Part shown: positions 23,039 through 31,141 of the stretch, in pieces
How the letters are laid out: the number at the start of each line of letters is the position of its first letter
How positions within the stretch are numbered: the first letter of the stretch is position 1
NCBI GenBank assembly: GCA_001872455.1
Contig: MNXJ01000078.1
Coordinates: 1-34,997, forward strand
From: Anaerolineae bacterium CG2_30_57_67
GTDB taxonomy: Bacteria; Chloroflexota; Anaerolineae; Anaerolineales; Villigracilaceae
DNA length: 34,997 bases
Direction: 5' to 3'
Made by a program: the position numbers and the translations under genes
Notes under the pieces: model-generated
Database searches by the model: none
What the model was told of the DNA's origin: nothing
Seen by the model: the letters and a program-made list of their open reading frames with translations, nothing else

Positions 23039-26000
23039 ATGCTTCAAATCCATCTTTTTGGCACGCCCACGGCGTTTTGCAAAGACGAACCGCTCCAAAT
23101 TCAACATCGCGCCTCGCGCGCCTTGCTGTTCTACCTGGCGGCGCAAAATCACCCGGTCAGCCGCTCTGCGCTGGCAGGGCTTTTTTGGCCCGACTTTGAC
23201 GAGCAAAAAGCCCGCGCCACGCTGCGTGACTACCTGCACAAACTGCGTCATAACCTCTGCGATAATCAATTTATTCTCACCCAACAAGAAACGATCGGGC
23301 TTGACCCTGCGCGGATACAGGTAGATTACCGTGACTTTCAGGCACAGACAGCAGAAATTTTCCCTCAAATTAGCCGTCTTTCAGCAGAAGCCTCGCTCCC
23401 CGCGCCACTCTATCAGCAGCTAACTCGCGTCGTTAATTTGCGCCAGGAATACGGTTTTCTACAAGGCAACGACATGGATTTTTCCAACGAGTTGGCCGCG
23501 TGGCGCGAAAATAGGGCGCAAGAGGTTGAAACACAACTTTTGCTTGCGTTGGAACGGCTGTCCAACCACGAGCGCTTGATGCAACGCTACGACCTTGCCA
23601 TTCACTGGCTAACGCTCGGCTTGCGCATTGACCGATACAACACTTCTTTCAATGAGGAAATATTAAAAACTTTTCTGCAAAGTGATTTACCCACACGCGC
23701 GCGCGAACACTTCACTAGTTTGCGCGCAGCTTTCCGAAAAGATTTCGATGATGAACTACCCCCCGAAATTTTAGCGCTGGAAGCGCCCATCTTTCATCCC
23801 GAAATCGCATCCACGGCAGATAACTCAACCTGGCCGGTGCGCCCGACGATGCAGGTGCCGTTTACTGGTCAGACCGACCTGCTCAGCGTTTTTCAGCGCG
23901 TCACCCGCCGGGGCGGAGCGTTGATGTTATTTGGCGAGGCTGGTGCTGGGAAAACTCGCCTGGCGCGTGAAGCCTATCAGCGCCAGGCTTCTGCCTCGCG
24001 CCTGTTACTGGCGCCCTGCCAGCCCATGGAAACCAGCCTGCCTTTTGCGCCCTGGGTTGCCATGTTGCGCGCCTGCGTACGCCCCGAAGAGTGGAAACGA
24101 CTCGACTCAGTTTGGGCGCGCCCGCTGACTTTGCTCTTGCCAGAAATTGCCAACTTTCGTCCGGGTTTGTCTCCGCTTCCACCGCAAAACCCCGAAATCC
24201 CGCTGCTGACATTGCTGGAAGCGATTCGGCAGGTCTTGATTTTACTTTCAGCTGCGCGACCGCTCTTTCTGTTTCTGGATGATGCGCAGTGGGCCGACGA
24301 ATCCACGTTGGAAGAAATTGCCTACCTGCTCAAAAACAAATTCTTTGACCTGCGGCGCGGGGTGTTGGTGTTGGCCTCCCGTCTGGAAGCGCGCAATCAT
24401 CTGCTTGACCAACTGTTATTAACCACCTTTCCGCAAACTGTCACCCGCCTGGAAATGCGCCCGCTCAATACGCAAGAAGTCGCTGAACTTTGTCAGTTGG
24501 TGCTGGGAGTTCCTGCTCCGGCAAAAATGGCACAGCGCCTGGAGCAAGACTTGAGCGGCAATCCGCTTTTCTTACTGGAAACCTTGCAAATCTTCCGCGA
24601 AACTTATGTCAACGCCGGGGCGGTTTCGCCCTACGACTTTCCTCTCCCGCATTCGGTCTTGGAAGTGCTGAATCAGCGGGTGGATGCGCTTTCAATCAGC
24701 GCCCGCGAATTGCTCCAGTGCGCGGCGGTGATGGGCAGCCGGGTAGAAATTCACCTGGCGCAGCAGGTTACCGGTGTGGATGGCGTCGAAGGTGTGCGCG
24801 CTGTGGAAGAACTGCAACACGCCCGCCTGCTCGAACCCGTCAGCGGCGAAATGCTTTTGTACGCCTTTCCGCACGAAAAAATCCGCGAGGCGTTGCTGAC
24901 CAATATCAGCCCGGCGCGTGAACGTTTACTACACCAGAAGATTGCCGAAACCCTGCAATTCACTTTGCCGCAAGCGCAATCAGCGCGGCTGGCCTATCAT
25001 TTTGAGAAAGCCGGGAACTTTTTACGCGCCTTCGATAGTTGGATTTCAGCAGGACATTACGCTTATCGCTTGAACGCCATTGGCGAAACGATTAGCGCCT
25101 ACCGCCACGCCGAACATCTCCTCTCGCTGTCCACCCACTTTTCAGATGAGCAACTTTATCGCCTGTACACAGATTGGAACAAAGTGGTTTTTGAGATGGA
25201 TGATGCCGTTGAAATTGAGCGCATTAACCACAGTTTTCTCAACCTGGGGCGAGAACACAACAGTTCCTTGCTGATTGGCGCGGCGCTTTCCAGCCTGAGC
25301 AATGCCGGCATGGCGCGCAATGAATTCGCCGATGGGCTGAAGAATGTTCGTCTGGCGCACGCGTACGTGGAATATAGCGAAAATCTTTACGAGATCACTA
25401 CACTCTACAATCGAACCGGCGTTTTGCTTTACATGCTGGGCGATCTGCGCGGTTCGCAAGAATGGTTTGCCCGCACGCTGGCGTTGACTGAAACCGCCAT
25501 GGACCGCGACCTATTGCTGGCGCGCGCTTCGGCGCACTATCAGATGGCGATTACCGAAACCTTGTGCGGCTACCCAATATCGGGCGAACAACATGCCCAA
25601 GAATCGTTGCGTCTGCATCATGAGCAAGCGGATACTTACGGTGAAATTGGCGCTTACAGCGTCATCAGCCTGGCCTGCTATCTGATGGGACAATATCAGC
25701 AGGGACGGCAGGCGGCGCTGGAAGGAATCGCGCAGGCGAAACGCATCAGCGGCTGGCGCATGGATGGTTACATCAACTGCTATGCCGGCTTGAATGAGGT
25801 GGAGATGGGCTTGCTTGGCGCGGCCTGGCAACACGGCCAAAGAGCCATCGAAATTGGGCGCAAACAAGGGCATGGCGAAATTACCGGCCTGGGTTGCAAG
25901 GTCATTGGCGATATTTACGCGCATTTGAAAAACTACAAAAAGGCTGCCGAAATGTACCAGCAAGGCATGGTCACTGCTGGCGAACATTTTGTGGCGCTTG

Positions 26001-26527
26001 AAAATATGCACTGCTACGGCTTTGCGCTTTACCAGCAAGGTCAACACGCGGTTGGTAAAGATTTTTTACGCACCGCGCTCGAAAAATCAGAACAGGCGCA
26101 GTTGTGGAGCATTAATTTTTTGGCTGTACTGCATGAGTTGACTATTTTGGCGGAGGAAGGCCCACAGGAGACGTTTTATCAGCGCGCAAAATGGTTCTCC
26201 CATGAAATTTCAATCCGGCTGAAGCAGGATATTGGACAATTTACCCTTGCCCGGCTGGAAGCGGGTATCGCGCTTCGCAACGGGGAATGTCACCGCGCCG
26301 TGCAATTGCTCGACCGCCCGTTGACCTGGTACCGACAAATCGGGCAATCCTGGAACGAACTAAATGGTCTGAAACTTCAGGCGCGCGCCCTAGATGACAT
26401 GAAGGAAGACCCCTCCGCACAATGCCTGCGGATGCATGAATTGCTAATGTTTCTGCAAGAAAACCTCTCGCCCGCGCCGCTGGAAGATGAAATGGATTCT
26501 TTTTGGATTAAATTTCTTTCAGAATAA
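23039..26527 (+). CDS. BTAD-type transcriptional regulator with STAND ATPase and TPR domains
   Basis: The 1162-residue protein opens with a winged-helix DNA-binding domain (about 1-75, LQIHLFGTPTAFCKDEPL ... RATLRDYLHKLRHNL). A bacterial transcriptional activation domain follows (about 85-245). Then comes an ATPase with Walker A GEAGAGKT (299-306) and Walker B LFLFLDDAQWADE (about 407-419), and a long helical TPR-like C-terminus (about 640-1150). This is the AfsR/SARP-MalT-like architecture: signal-gated activators that oligomerise on ATP. The ATG at 23039 matches the family start. It lies only 18 nt after the recN terminator T-run and has no ribosome site; TAAGAA(T) 8 nt upstream could be a -10 box giving a leaderless mRNA. 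The target genes and signal are unknown. Confidence 0.87.
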   Translation: MLQIHLFGTPTAFCKDEPLQIQHRASRALLFYLAAQNHPVSRSALAGLFWPDFDEQKARATLRDYLHKLRHNLCDNQFILTQQETIGLDPARIQVDYRDFQAQTAEIFPQISRLSAEASLPAPLYQQLTRVVNLRQEYGFLQGNDMDFSNELAAWRENRAQEVETQLLLALERLSNHERLMQRYDLAIHWLTLGLRIDRYNTSFNEEILKTFLQSDLPTRAREHFTSLRAAFRKDFDDELPPEILALEAPIFHPEIASTADNSTWPVRPTMQVPFTGQTDLLSVFQRVTRRGGALMLFGEAGAGKTRLAREAYQRQASASRLLLAPCQPMETSLPFAPWVAMLRACVRPEEWKRLDSVWARPLTLLLPEIANFRPGLSPLPPQNPEIPLLTLLEAIRQVLILLSAARPLFLFLDDAQWADESTLEEIAYLLKNKFFDLRRGVLVLASRLEARNHLLDQLLLTTFPQTVTRLEMRPLNTQEVAELCQLVLGVPAPAKMAQRLEQDLSGNPLFLLETLQIFRETYVNAGAVSPYDFPLPHSVLEVLNQRVDALSISARELLQCAAVMGSRVEIHLAQQVTGVDGVEGVRAVEELQHARLLEPVSGEMLLYAFPHEKIREALLTNISPARERLLHQKIAETLQFTLPQAQSARLAYHFEKAGNFLRAFDSWISAGHYAYRLNAIGETISAYRHAEHLLSLSTHFSDEQLYRLYTDWNKVVFEMDDAVEIERINHSFLNLGREHNSSLLIGAALSSLSNAGMARNEFADGLKNVRLAHAYVEYSENLYEITTLYNRTGVLLYMLGDLRGSQEWFARTLALTETAMDRDLLLARASAHYQMAITETLCGYPISGEQHAQESLRLHHEQADTYGEIGAYSVISLACYLMGQYQQGRQAALEGIAQAKRISGWRMDGYINCYAGLNEVEMGLLGAAWQHGQRAIEIGRKQGHGEITGLGCKVIGDIYAHLKNYKKAAEMYQQGMVTAGEHFVALENMHCYGFALYQQGQHAVGKDFLRTALEKSEQAQLWSINFLAVLHELTILAEEGPQETFYQRAKWFSHEISIRLKQDIGQFTLARLEAGIALRNGECHRAVQLLDRPLTWYRQIGQSWNELNGLKLQARALDDMKEDPSAQCLRMHELLMFLQENLSPAPLEDEMDSFWIKFLSE

Positions 26528-26889
26528 AACTCATTGCAAAAACGCCATTTTGGGGGCTTCGTATCTACGTTTTGTCTACGCGACCTGCCTAGAATATACT
26601 CATCTGCGCAGACATTTGATAACGTGGCACGGGGAACCACGTGGAGCAAAAGCCGCGAGTGGGGGGAATCCACTTCCGGCTTTTGCTTGTTTAACGCTCA
26701 AACGCTCAAAAGTGAAAGCCCTTCATCTAAACTAAACCTAAACCGCACACCTGCCCTTCTCGCAGAGGTACAAGCGCAGGCATGTCTTTCCGGGGCAATT
26801 AGTTTGGCAATTCGGCCACCAAAAACAAATTAACAGTACAATTCACATGATGACGCGCCACATTTCAGTCATTAAAGGCCAACGCAGCC
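26528..26889. other. 362-bp intergenic region
   Basis: It holds two adjacent hairpins (26622-26687, described separately) and a tandem AACGCTCA-like pair (26692-26708). No convincing promoter or coding region was found. Short frames here lack ribosome sites and recognisable protein sequence. Confidence 0.5.
26622..26690 (+). terminator. Two stacked hairpins, second terminator-like
   Basis: Hairpin 1 is ACGTGG/CCACGT (26622-26627, 26637-26642). Hairpin 2 follows at once: AGCAAAAGCCG/CGGCTTTTGCT (26645-26655, 26677-26687) encloses a 2x2 internal loop and a second stem AGTGG/CCACT. It is followed by TGTTT. It probably ends the BTAD gene transcript about 100 nt after its stop. The elaborate shape could also be a structured RNA. 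Confidence 0.6.
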
Positions 26890-27516
26890 ATGGACAAAAT
26901 TCAAACTGAATGGTTATCGCTCTCTGACGTTGCCAACCTGCTGGGCGTACATCCGTCCACCGCACGGCTCTGGTCTGATAAAAATATTCTCCCCACGCAT
27001 CGCACCTCTGGCGGGCATCGCCGCTATCGCCGCGCGGAGGTGGAATTGTGGATGCAAACCACGCATTCTGATCAAGAACCAGATCCGTTGGGAGCCATGC
27101 AGAGCGCTATTGGGCACATTCGGATGCTGGTGGCTGATGGGCGGCTGGAGGCTGAACCCTGGTACGCCCGGTTGGATGAGCAGGCGCGTGGGCAATACCG
27201 CCTAAGCGGGATGGCCTTGGTGCGCGGCCTGATGGCGTACATGGCATCGGCAGACGCGCAAGATGTCAACGAAGCCTATGCCATGGGCTACGAGTACGCT
27301 TCGCGGGCGCGGCATTACGAACTGAGCATGGTGGATGCCACCCAGGCATTTTTATTTTTTCGCAACATTTTATTGGATGCCATGTTTTTGGCTTACGACC
27401 ATGCCAACGTTCCGCCCGGCCTGGCGTATGGGCGATTGCTTGGAAAAATGAATCAATTTACTGACCAGGTTCTGCTTCATTTGCTCAAAACATACACGCT
27501 TTTAGAAGGCAAGTAA
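26890..27516 (+). CDS. MerR/excisionase-type helix-turn-helix protein
   Basis: The 208-residue protein starts with WLSLSDVANLLGVHPSTARLWSDKNILPTHRTSGGHRRY, a winged helix of the MerR/excisionase (BldC-like) kind with the HR-T-x-GGHRRY wing (residues 7-45). A linker leads to a mostly helical C-terminal domain (about 85-205: LSGMALVRGLMAYMAS ... VDATQAFLFFRNILLDAMF ... LLHLLKTYTLLEG). This resembles the non-haem globin-like/RsbR N-terminal sensor bundles, an uncertain assignment. It is probably a DNA-binding regulator with a helical sensor or dimerisation domain. The ATG is preceded by a weak AAAGG. It lies 51 nt before the aminotransferase gene. Confidence 0.78.
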   Translation: MDKIQTEWLSLSDVANLLGVHPSTARLWSDKNILPTHRTSGGHRRYRRAEVELWMQTTHSDQEPDPLGAMQSAIGHIRMLVADGRLEAEPWYARLDEQARGQYRLSGMALVRGLMAYMASADAQDVNEAYAMGYEYASRARHYELSMVDATQAFLFFRNILLDAMFLAYDHANVPPGLAYGRLLGKMNQFTDQVLLHLLKTYTLLEGK

Positions 27517-27567
27517 AAAGCTCACCTTCTGGCGCGTGCTGAATACCCATTCAAGACGGAGGAACCC

Positions 27568-28485
27568 ATGGATTTACCGATTCACGCCTATTTTCAAGGA
27601 AAAATTGTCCCCTACGCCGATGCGCACGTCGGCGTTGCCACGCACGGGCTGAATTATGGCACCGCCGCTTTTGGTGGCCTGCGCGGCTACTGGAACGAGG
27701 CACGCCAAAGCCTGTTCGTTTTTCGCCCGCACGACCACTTCCGGCGTCTGCTCAATTCGGCCAAAATTTTGTGCATGGATATTGGCGAAACCCCCGAAAG
27801 TTTGACTCAAATTACGCTTGACCTGCTGCGCGCCGACGGCTACCGCCGCGATGTCTACATTCGCCCGCTGGTTTACAAAGCCAGCGAGGGGATTGGCGTG
27901 CGCCTGCATGATTTGGAAGACGCCATCACCATTTTTGCGCTGCCCTTCAACGGCTACATGAAAAATGACAGCGGCGCGCACGTCACGGTTTCCTCGTGGC
28001 GGCGGGTGGACGATAACACCATCCCGGCGCGTGGAAAAATAAGCGGGGCGTATGCCAGTTCGGCGCTGGTCAAGACCGACGCGGCGCGCGCCGGTTTCGA
28101 CGAGGCGCTGCTACTCGACCAGGCCGGTCACGTTGTGGAAGGTTCGGCCATGAACGTTTTTATGGTGCGTGACGGCGTTTTGATTACCCCACCGATTACC
28201 GATAACATTCTGGAAGGCATCACGCGCCGCTCCATTATCGAACTGGCACGCGCCGAATTGGGGCTGACGGTGCTGGAGCGTTCGATTGACCGCTCGGAAG
28301 TTTTCATCTGCGACGAGTTTTTCATGACCGGAACCGCCGCGCAGGTAGCCGCCGTCACCAAAGTGGATTATCGCCCGGTTGGGGCGGGGGTGATGGGGCC
28401 GATTACGGCGCAACTGCGGACACTCTTCGATGACATTGTGCGCGGTAAAAATCCGCGCTACGCGCAGTGGATTACGGCAGTGTAA
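27568..28485 (+). CDS. ilvE: Branched-chain amino acid aminotransferase (class IV)
   Basis: The 305-residue protein is a PLP fold-type IV aminotransferase. It has HGLNYGTAAFGGLRGYW near the start and VYIRPLVYKASEGIGVRLHD. The PLP lysine is Lys157 in ARGKISGAYASSALVKTDA. The EGSAMNVFMVRDG loop, TPPITDNILEGITRRSIIELA and FMTGTAAQVAAV bind PLP phosphate and substrate. Length and order match IlvE, the last step of Val/Leu/Ile synthesis; other class IV enzymes (D-amino acid transaminase, aminodeoxychorismate lyase) fit less well. The start has GGAGGA 6 nt upstream. No other isoleucine/valine genes are adjacent. Confidence 0.92.
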   Translation: MDLPIHAYFQGKIVPYADAHVGVATHGLNYGTAAFGGLRGYWNEARQSLFVFRPHDHFRRLLNSAKILCMDIGETPESLTQITLDLLRADGYRRDVYIRPLVYKASEGIGVRLHDLEDAITIFALPFNGYMKNDSGAHVTVSSWRRVDDNTIPARGKISGAYASSALVKTDAARAGFDEALLLDQAGHVVEGSAMNVFMVRDGVLITPPITDNILEGITRRSIIELARAELGLTVLERSIDRSEVFICDEFFMTGTAAQVAAVTKVDYRPVGAGVMGPITAQLRTLFDDIVRGKNPRYAQWITAV

Positions 28486-28497
28486 AAAACATGAGTA

Positions 28498-28673
28498 GCT
28501 GATGTTACGCGATACACCGTAGCACGACATTTATGTCGTGCTGAAATTTGGCTGATGCCAATTTTTAGACACCTAAAGATTATCAAACGGCTCTAAAAAT
28601 GCACTTCTCCGGTTTCTGTGGCGCAACCGCGACATAAATGTCGCGCCACAGGGTTCCTGCTACGTAACATCAG
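28498..28673. mobile_element. 176-bp MITE-like element with terminal inverted repeats and target duplication
   Basis: CTGATGTTACG (28499-28509) and CGTAACATCAG (28663-28673) are perfect 11-bp inverted ends, flanked by the direct repeat TGAGTA at 28492-28497 and 28674-28679. Two inner palindromes share the core CGACAT-2nt-ATGTCG: AGCACGACAT/ATGTCGTGCT (28521-28542) and CGCGACAT/ATGTCGCG (28628-28645). The second sits within a longer CTGTGGCGC/GCGCCACAG stem. It has no coding capacity. Confidence 0.68.
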
Positions 28674-28735
28674 TGAGTAAAGAAGAATTTTCGGATAGGC
28701 TATCAGGTTGTTCCTATGAAGAGCTAAACATGCGC

Positions 28736-28764
28736 TTGACAATTATATTATTTTGACATATTAT
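28736..28764 (+). promoter_or_regulatory. Sigma-70 promoter of diguanylate cyclase gene
   Basis: Consensus TTGACA (28736-28741), a 17-bp spacer, TATTAT (28759-28764). Transcription would begin near 28771, giving a leader of about 32 nt with AAAGGAG before the ATG. Confidence 0.85.
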
Positions 28765-28789
28765 ATTTTTATAATATGTCAAAATAATA
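28746..28789. promoter_or_regulatory. Large palindromic operator over the diguanylate cyclase promoter
   Basis: Perfect 20-bp arms (28746-28765 and 28770-28789) are separated by TTTT. The core of each arm is TTTTGACATATTATA or its complement. The palindrome covers the end of the spacer, the -10 box and the transcription start, so a bound protein would block RNA polymerase. In RNA the right part cannot form the full hairpin, because transcription begins inside the palindrome; this favours a DNA operator. Confidence 0.75.
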
Positions 28790-28802
28790 AAAAGGAGAGC
28801 GC

Positions 28803-29474
28803 ATGTACACCCAGAAATCCCTACCCACCGATGAACTAACCGGCCTGTTCACTCGCAAAGCCTTTCATCAGGCGTTGGATGATTTGTTGTCTGCATCCAA
28901 AGGCTCCGAAGCGCCAATTGCAGTGGCCTTTGTGGATATAGACAATTTTCTGCACATCAACACCGAATACGGCCATACTGCCGGCGACGAGGTGTTGAAA
29001 ATGATTGCCACCCTGTTGCGCGGGATAGGCAACGAAAATGCCCTGCCGGTGCGTTACGGCGGCGACGAGTTTGCTCTACTTCTGCCAGAAGTGGAACGGG
29101 AACAGGCTTTTCTGCTGCTGGAGACGTTTCGTGCTCAGGTGGCGAATACGCCGCTGAAGGTGGCAGGAGACACCGTGCTTACCGTCAGCGTGGGGTTGGC
29201 TTGCTACCCGGTGGACGGTCATCTCAAATCAGAATTAATGCGCAAAGCCGACCAGGCGCTATACCGCGCCAAAATTAGCGGGCGCAACCAGGTACGTCTG
29301 GCGCAGGATGAGAAAATGGTTCCCAAAACCTCGCATTACACCCAAACCCAGTTGGAGCGCTTGAGCAAACTGGCGGCAGAACGCCAGGTAGGCGAGGCCG
29401 AACTCCTGCGTGAGGCGATGGATGATTTGCTGGCAAAGTATGGGGTGAATGAGATTGAACGCTTCACCGTCTGA
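28803..29474 (+). CDS. Diguanylate cyclase (GGDEF) with C-terminal ribbon-helix-helix-like segment
   Basis: The 223-residue protein starts directly with a GGDEF domain: DELTGLFTRKAF, VAFVDIDNFLHINTEYGH (metal-binding Asp45), RYGGDEFALLLPE (GGDEF at 86-90) and ADQALYRAKISGRNQV. This makes c-di-GMP from two GTP. The inhibitory RxxD site is absent (NENA in its place), so product feedback through that site is not expected. After the domain, residues about 178-215 (SHYTQTQLERLSKLAAERQV followed by GEAELLREAMDDLLAKYG) match the ribbon-helix-helix pattern of CopG/Arc-like repressors. It is soluble with no sensor domain. AAAGGAG is 5 nt before the ATG. The strong palindrome on its promoter could be its own binding site (inference). 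Confidence 0.88.
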   Translation: MYTQKSLPTDELTGLFTRKAFHQALDDLLSASKGSEAPIAVAFVDIDNFLHINTEYGHTAGDEVLKMIATLLRGIGNENALPVRYGGDEFALLLPEVEREQAFLLLETFRAQVANTPLKVAGDTVLTVSVGLACYPVDGHLKSELMRKADQALYRAKISGRNQVRLAQDEKMVPKTSHYTQTQLERLSKLAAERQVGEAELLREAMDDLLAKYGVNEIERFTV

Positions 29475-29524
29475 AACTGGCGCAGCGCACCCCGCAACGC
29501 TGGATTATGGAGATGTAAAAAATG

Positions 29525-29548
29525 GACAGGCTCAGGCCTGTCTATTTT
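29525..29548. terminator. Bidirectional hairpin terminator overlapping the dus stop codon
   Basis: GACAGGC (29525-29531), loop about 4 nt, GCCTGTC (29536-29542), with TATTTT on the right and an A-run (29515-29522) on the left. It serves the convergent cyclase (plus) and dihydrouridine synthase (minus) genes; the last dus codons and its stop lie in the stem. Confidence 0.8.
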
Positions 29549-30497
29549 GCATTTGTTCGTAGGCCTGGTCGAGCAGCGCCAGCCATTCTTGCGGCGCCTG
29601 CGGTTTTAAAATGCGCTTGCGCTCTTCGCGCGTTAAGCTTCTGAGCATGAGGTATTGCACCGCGTATTTGCGGAAGAGGCGCTGACCGTCTTCCTCGCCG
29701 TAGAATTCGATGTTTTTCTGCAAATGCTGGCGCAGCGTGGCGCGGATTTGTTCGGGCGACACGTCCTCGCGGTTCAGGCGGGCGAAAATCCAGGGGTTTT
29801 GCATGGCGGCGCGGCCAATCATCACCGCGTCACAGCCGGTATGCGCTTTCAGCCGGGCGATGTCTTCCACGCGCTTCACGTCGCCGTTGCCGATGACCGG
29901 AATTTTGACGGCGGCTTTGACCTCGGCAATCGCGTCCCAATTGGCCTGACCGCCATAGCCCTGCTGTTTGGTACGGCCATGAATCGCAATCAGCGCGCCG
30001 CCATTTTCTTCGACGGCGCGGGCAATTTCCAGGTAGTTGCGGTTTTCTTCCCAGCCGAGACGCATTTTGCCGGTCACAGGCACGCTCAAATTGCGGCTGA
30101 GCAGGCTGAAAATCTCGGCTACTTTTTGCGGGGTACGCATCAGCCCGACGCCGCAGCCGCGATGGGTGACGCTTTTGGCCGGGCAGCCCATGTTGATGTC
30201 AATGATGTCGGGACCAAGTTCCTGCACGCGCAGGGCGGCTTCCAGCAGGCGGGCGGCGCTTTCACCGTAGAGTTGGAAAACCATTGGGCGTTCTGCCGCT
30301 TCAAATTTGAATTTGTGGGCGGCGAAGCGCGGGCGGTTGAGAATGTCGTCGGCGTTGACGAATTCGGAGTAACTTATGGCCGAGCCAAGCTGACGGCAGA
30401 TGGAGCGAAACGGCCAGTCGGAGTAGCCGTCCATCGGCGCGAGCAGCGCGTCGCCGTAGACGGGGATTTCACGCACGGAAAAGGTGGGAGCGGTCAC
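29532..30497 (-). CDS. tRNA-dihydrouridine synthase (Dus family)
   Basis: The 321-residue protein has the Dus TIM-barrel marks: ALLAPMDGYSDWPFRSICRQ, MVFQLYGES, DIIDINMGCPAKSV (catalytic cysteine at about 105), GRTKQQGYGGQANWDAI, VIGNGDV and VMIGRAAMQNPWIF (FMN phosphate site). It reduces uridine to dihydrouridine in tRNA using FMN and NADPH. It is close to DusB, but the subfamily is not certain. The GTG at 30497 is chosen because it lies 5 nt after the msrA stop; upstream open frame is msrA in another frame. The ribosome site is weak, fitting coupling to msrA. Confidence 0.93.
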   Translation of the reverse strand: MTAPTFSVREIPVYGDALLAPMDGYSDWPFRSICRQLGSAISYSEFVNADDILNRPRFAAHKFKFEAAERPMVFQLYGESAARLLEAALRVQELGPDIIDINMGCPAKSVTHRGCGVGLMRTPQKVAEIFSLLSRNLSVPVTGKMRLGWEENRNYLEIARAVEENGGALIAIHGRTKQQGYGGQANWDAIAEVKAAVKIPVIGNGDVKRVEDIARLKAHTGCDAVMIGRAAMQNPWIFARLNREDVSPEQIRATLRQHLQKNIEFYGEEDGQRLFRKYAVQYLMLRSLTREERKRILKPQAPQEWLALLDQAYEQMQNRQA

Positions 30498-30502
30498 GGC
30501 GT

Positions 30503-31042
30503 TTATTTGGTCTTCAACCAGTCTAAAAATTGTTTGCGGAATTTGACCACTTTGGGAGCCACAATGGCCTGACAGTAGGGTTGGTTGGGGTTGTTGGCAA
30601 AATATTCCTGGTGATAGTCTTCGGCGGGGTAAAATAAATCCATTTTTTCGAGGGTGGTGACGATGGGGTCGGGCCACAGACGGGCAACTTCCAGTTCGCG
30701 GATGACATCTTCAGCGGTTTTCTTTTGGGTTTCGTCGTGGTAAAAAATGGCGGAACGGTACTGCGTGCCAACATCCGCGCCCTGACGGTTGAGGCTGGTC
30801 GGGTCGTGAACGGAAAAGAAGACGCGCAGCAAATCGGCGTAGGAAATTTGTTGGGGGTCGAAGGTGATGCGCGCGGCTTCGGCGTGGCCGGTTGCGCCGG
30901 TGCAGACCTGGCGGTAGGTGGGGTTGGCGACGTGCCCGCCGGTGTAGCCCGATTCGACGGAAAACACGCCGCGCAGGTCGTCAAAGACGGCTTCGACGCA
31001 CCAGAAACAGCCTCCGGCCAGTGTCGCGATTTGATTTTGCAT
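30503..31042 (-). CDS. msrA: Peptide methionine sulfoxide reductase MsrA
   Basis: The 179-residue protein has the MsrA active site GCFWC (catalytic Cys12), followed by SVESGYTGGHVANPTYRQVCTG, GHAEAARITFDP and DPTSLNRQGADVGTQYRS. PAEDYHQEYF comes near the end. It repairs methionine S-sulfoxide in proteins. Length is normal. The ATG at 31042 has AGGAG 6 nt upstream; the ATG two codons earlier abuts that site and is less likely. It is cotranscribed with the dus gene. Confidence 0.96.
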   Translation of the reverse strand: MQNQIATLAGGCFWCVEAVFDDLRGVFSVESGYTGGHVANPTYRQVCTGATGHAEAARITFDPQQISYADLLRVFFSVHDPTSLNRQGADVGTQYRSAIFYHDETQKKTAEDVIRELEVARLWPDPIVTTLEKMDLFYPAEDYHQEYFANNPNQPYCQAIVAPKVVKFRKQFLDWLKTK

Positions 31043-31095
31043 ATTCATCTCCTGGTTGCTAGATTGCGGCTATAACGGTAACGATAAATAAAAAA

Positions 31096-31123
31096 GCGGG
31101 GTGGGCTGTCTGGCCCGCCCCGC
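31096..31123 (-). terminator. Intrinsic terminator after clpC
   Basis: GCGGGGTGGGC / GCCCGCCCCGC stem (11 bp, one G-T pair, 6-nt loop). It is flanked by six T on the minus-strand 3' side, and by T on the other side as well. Confidence 0.88.
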
Positions 31124-31141
31124 CTTTTTTGATGTTTTGGC

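Noticed and set aside
26622-26690. ZTP or c-di-GMP riboswitch upstream of the HTH gene
   Set aside because: Only a short GGGGAACCACG-like string is similar; the second conserved region and pseudoknot partners are absent, and the structure is about 200 nt from the start codon.
29655-30572. 305-codon plus-strand frame opposite the dus gene
   Set aside because: It is antisense to a confidently identified enzyme and its translation is low-complexity without family features.
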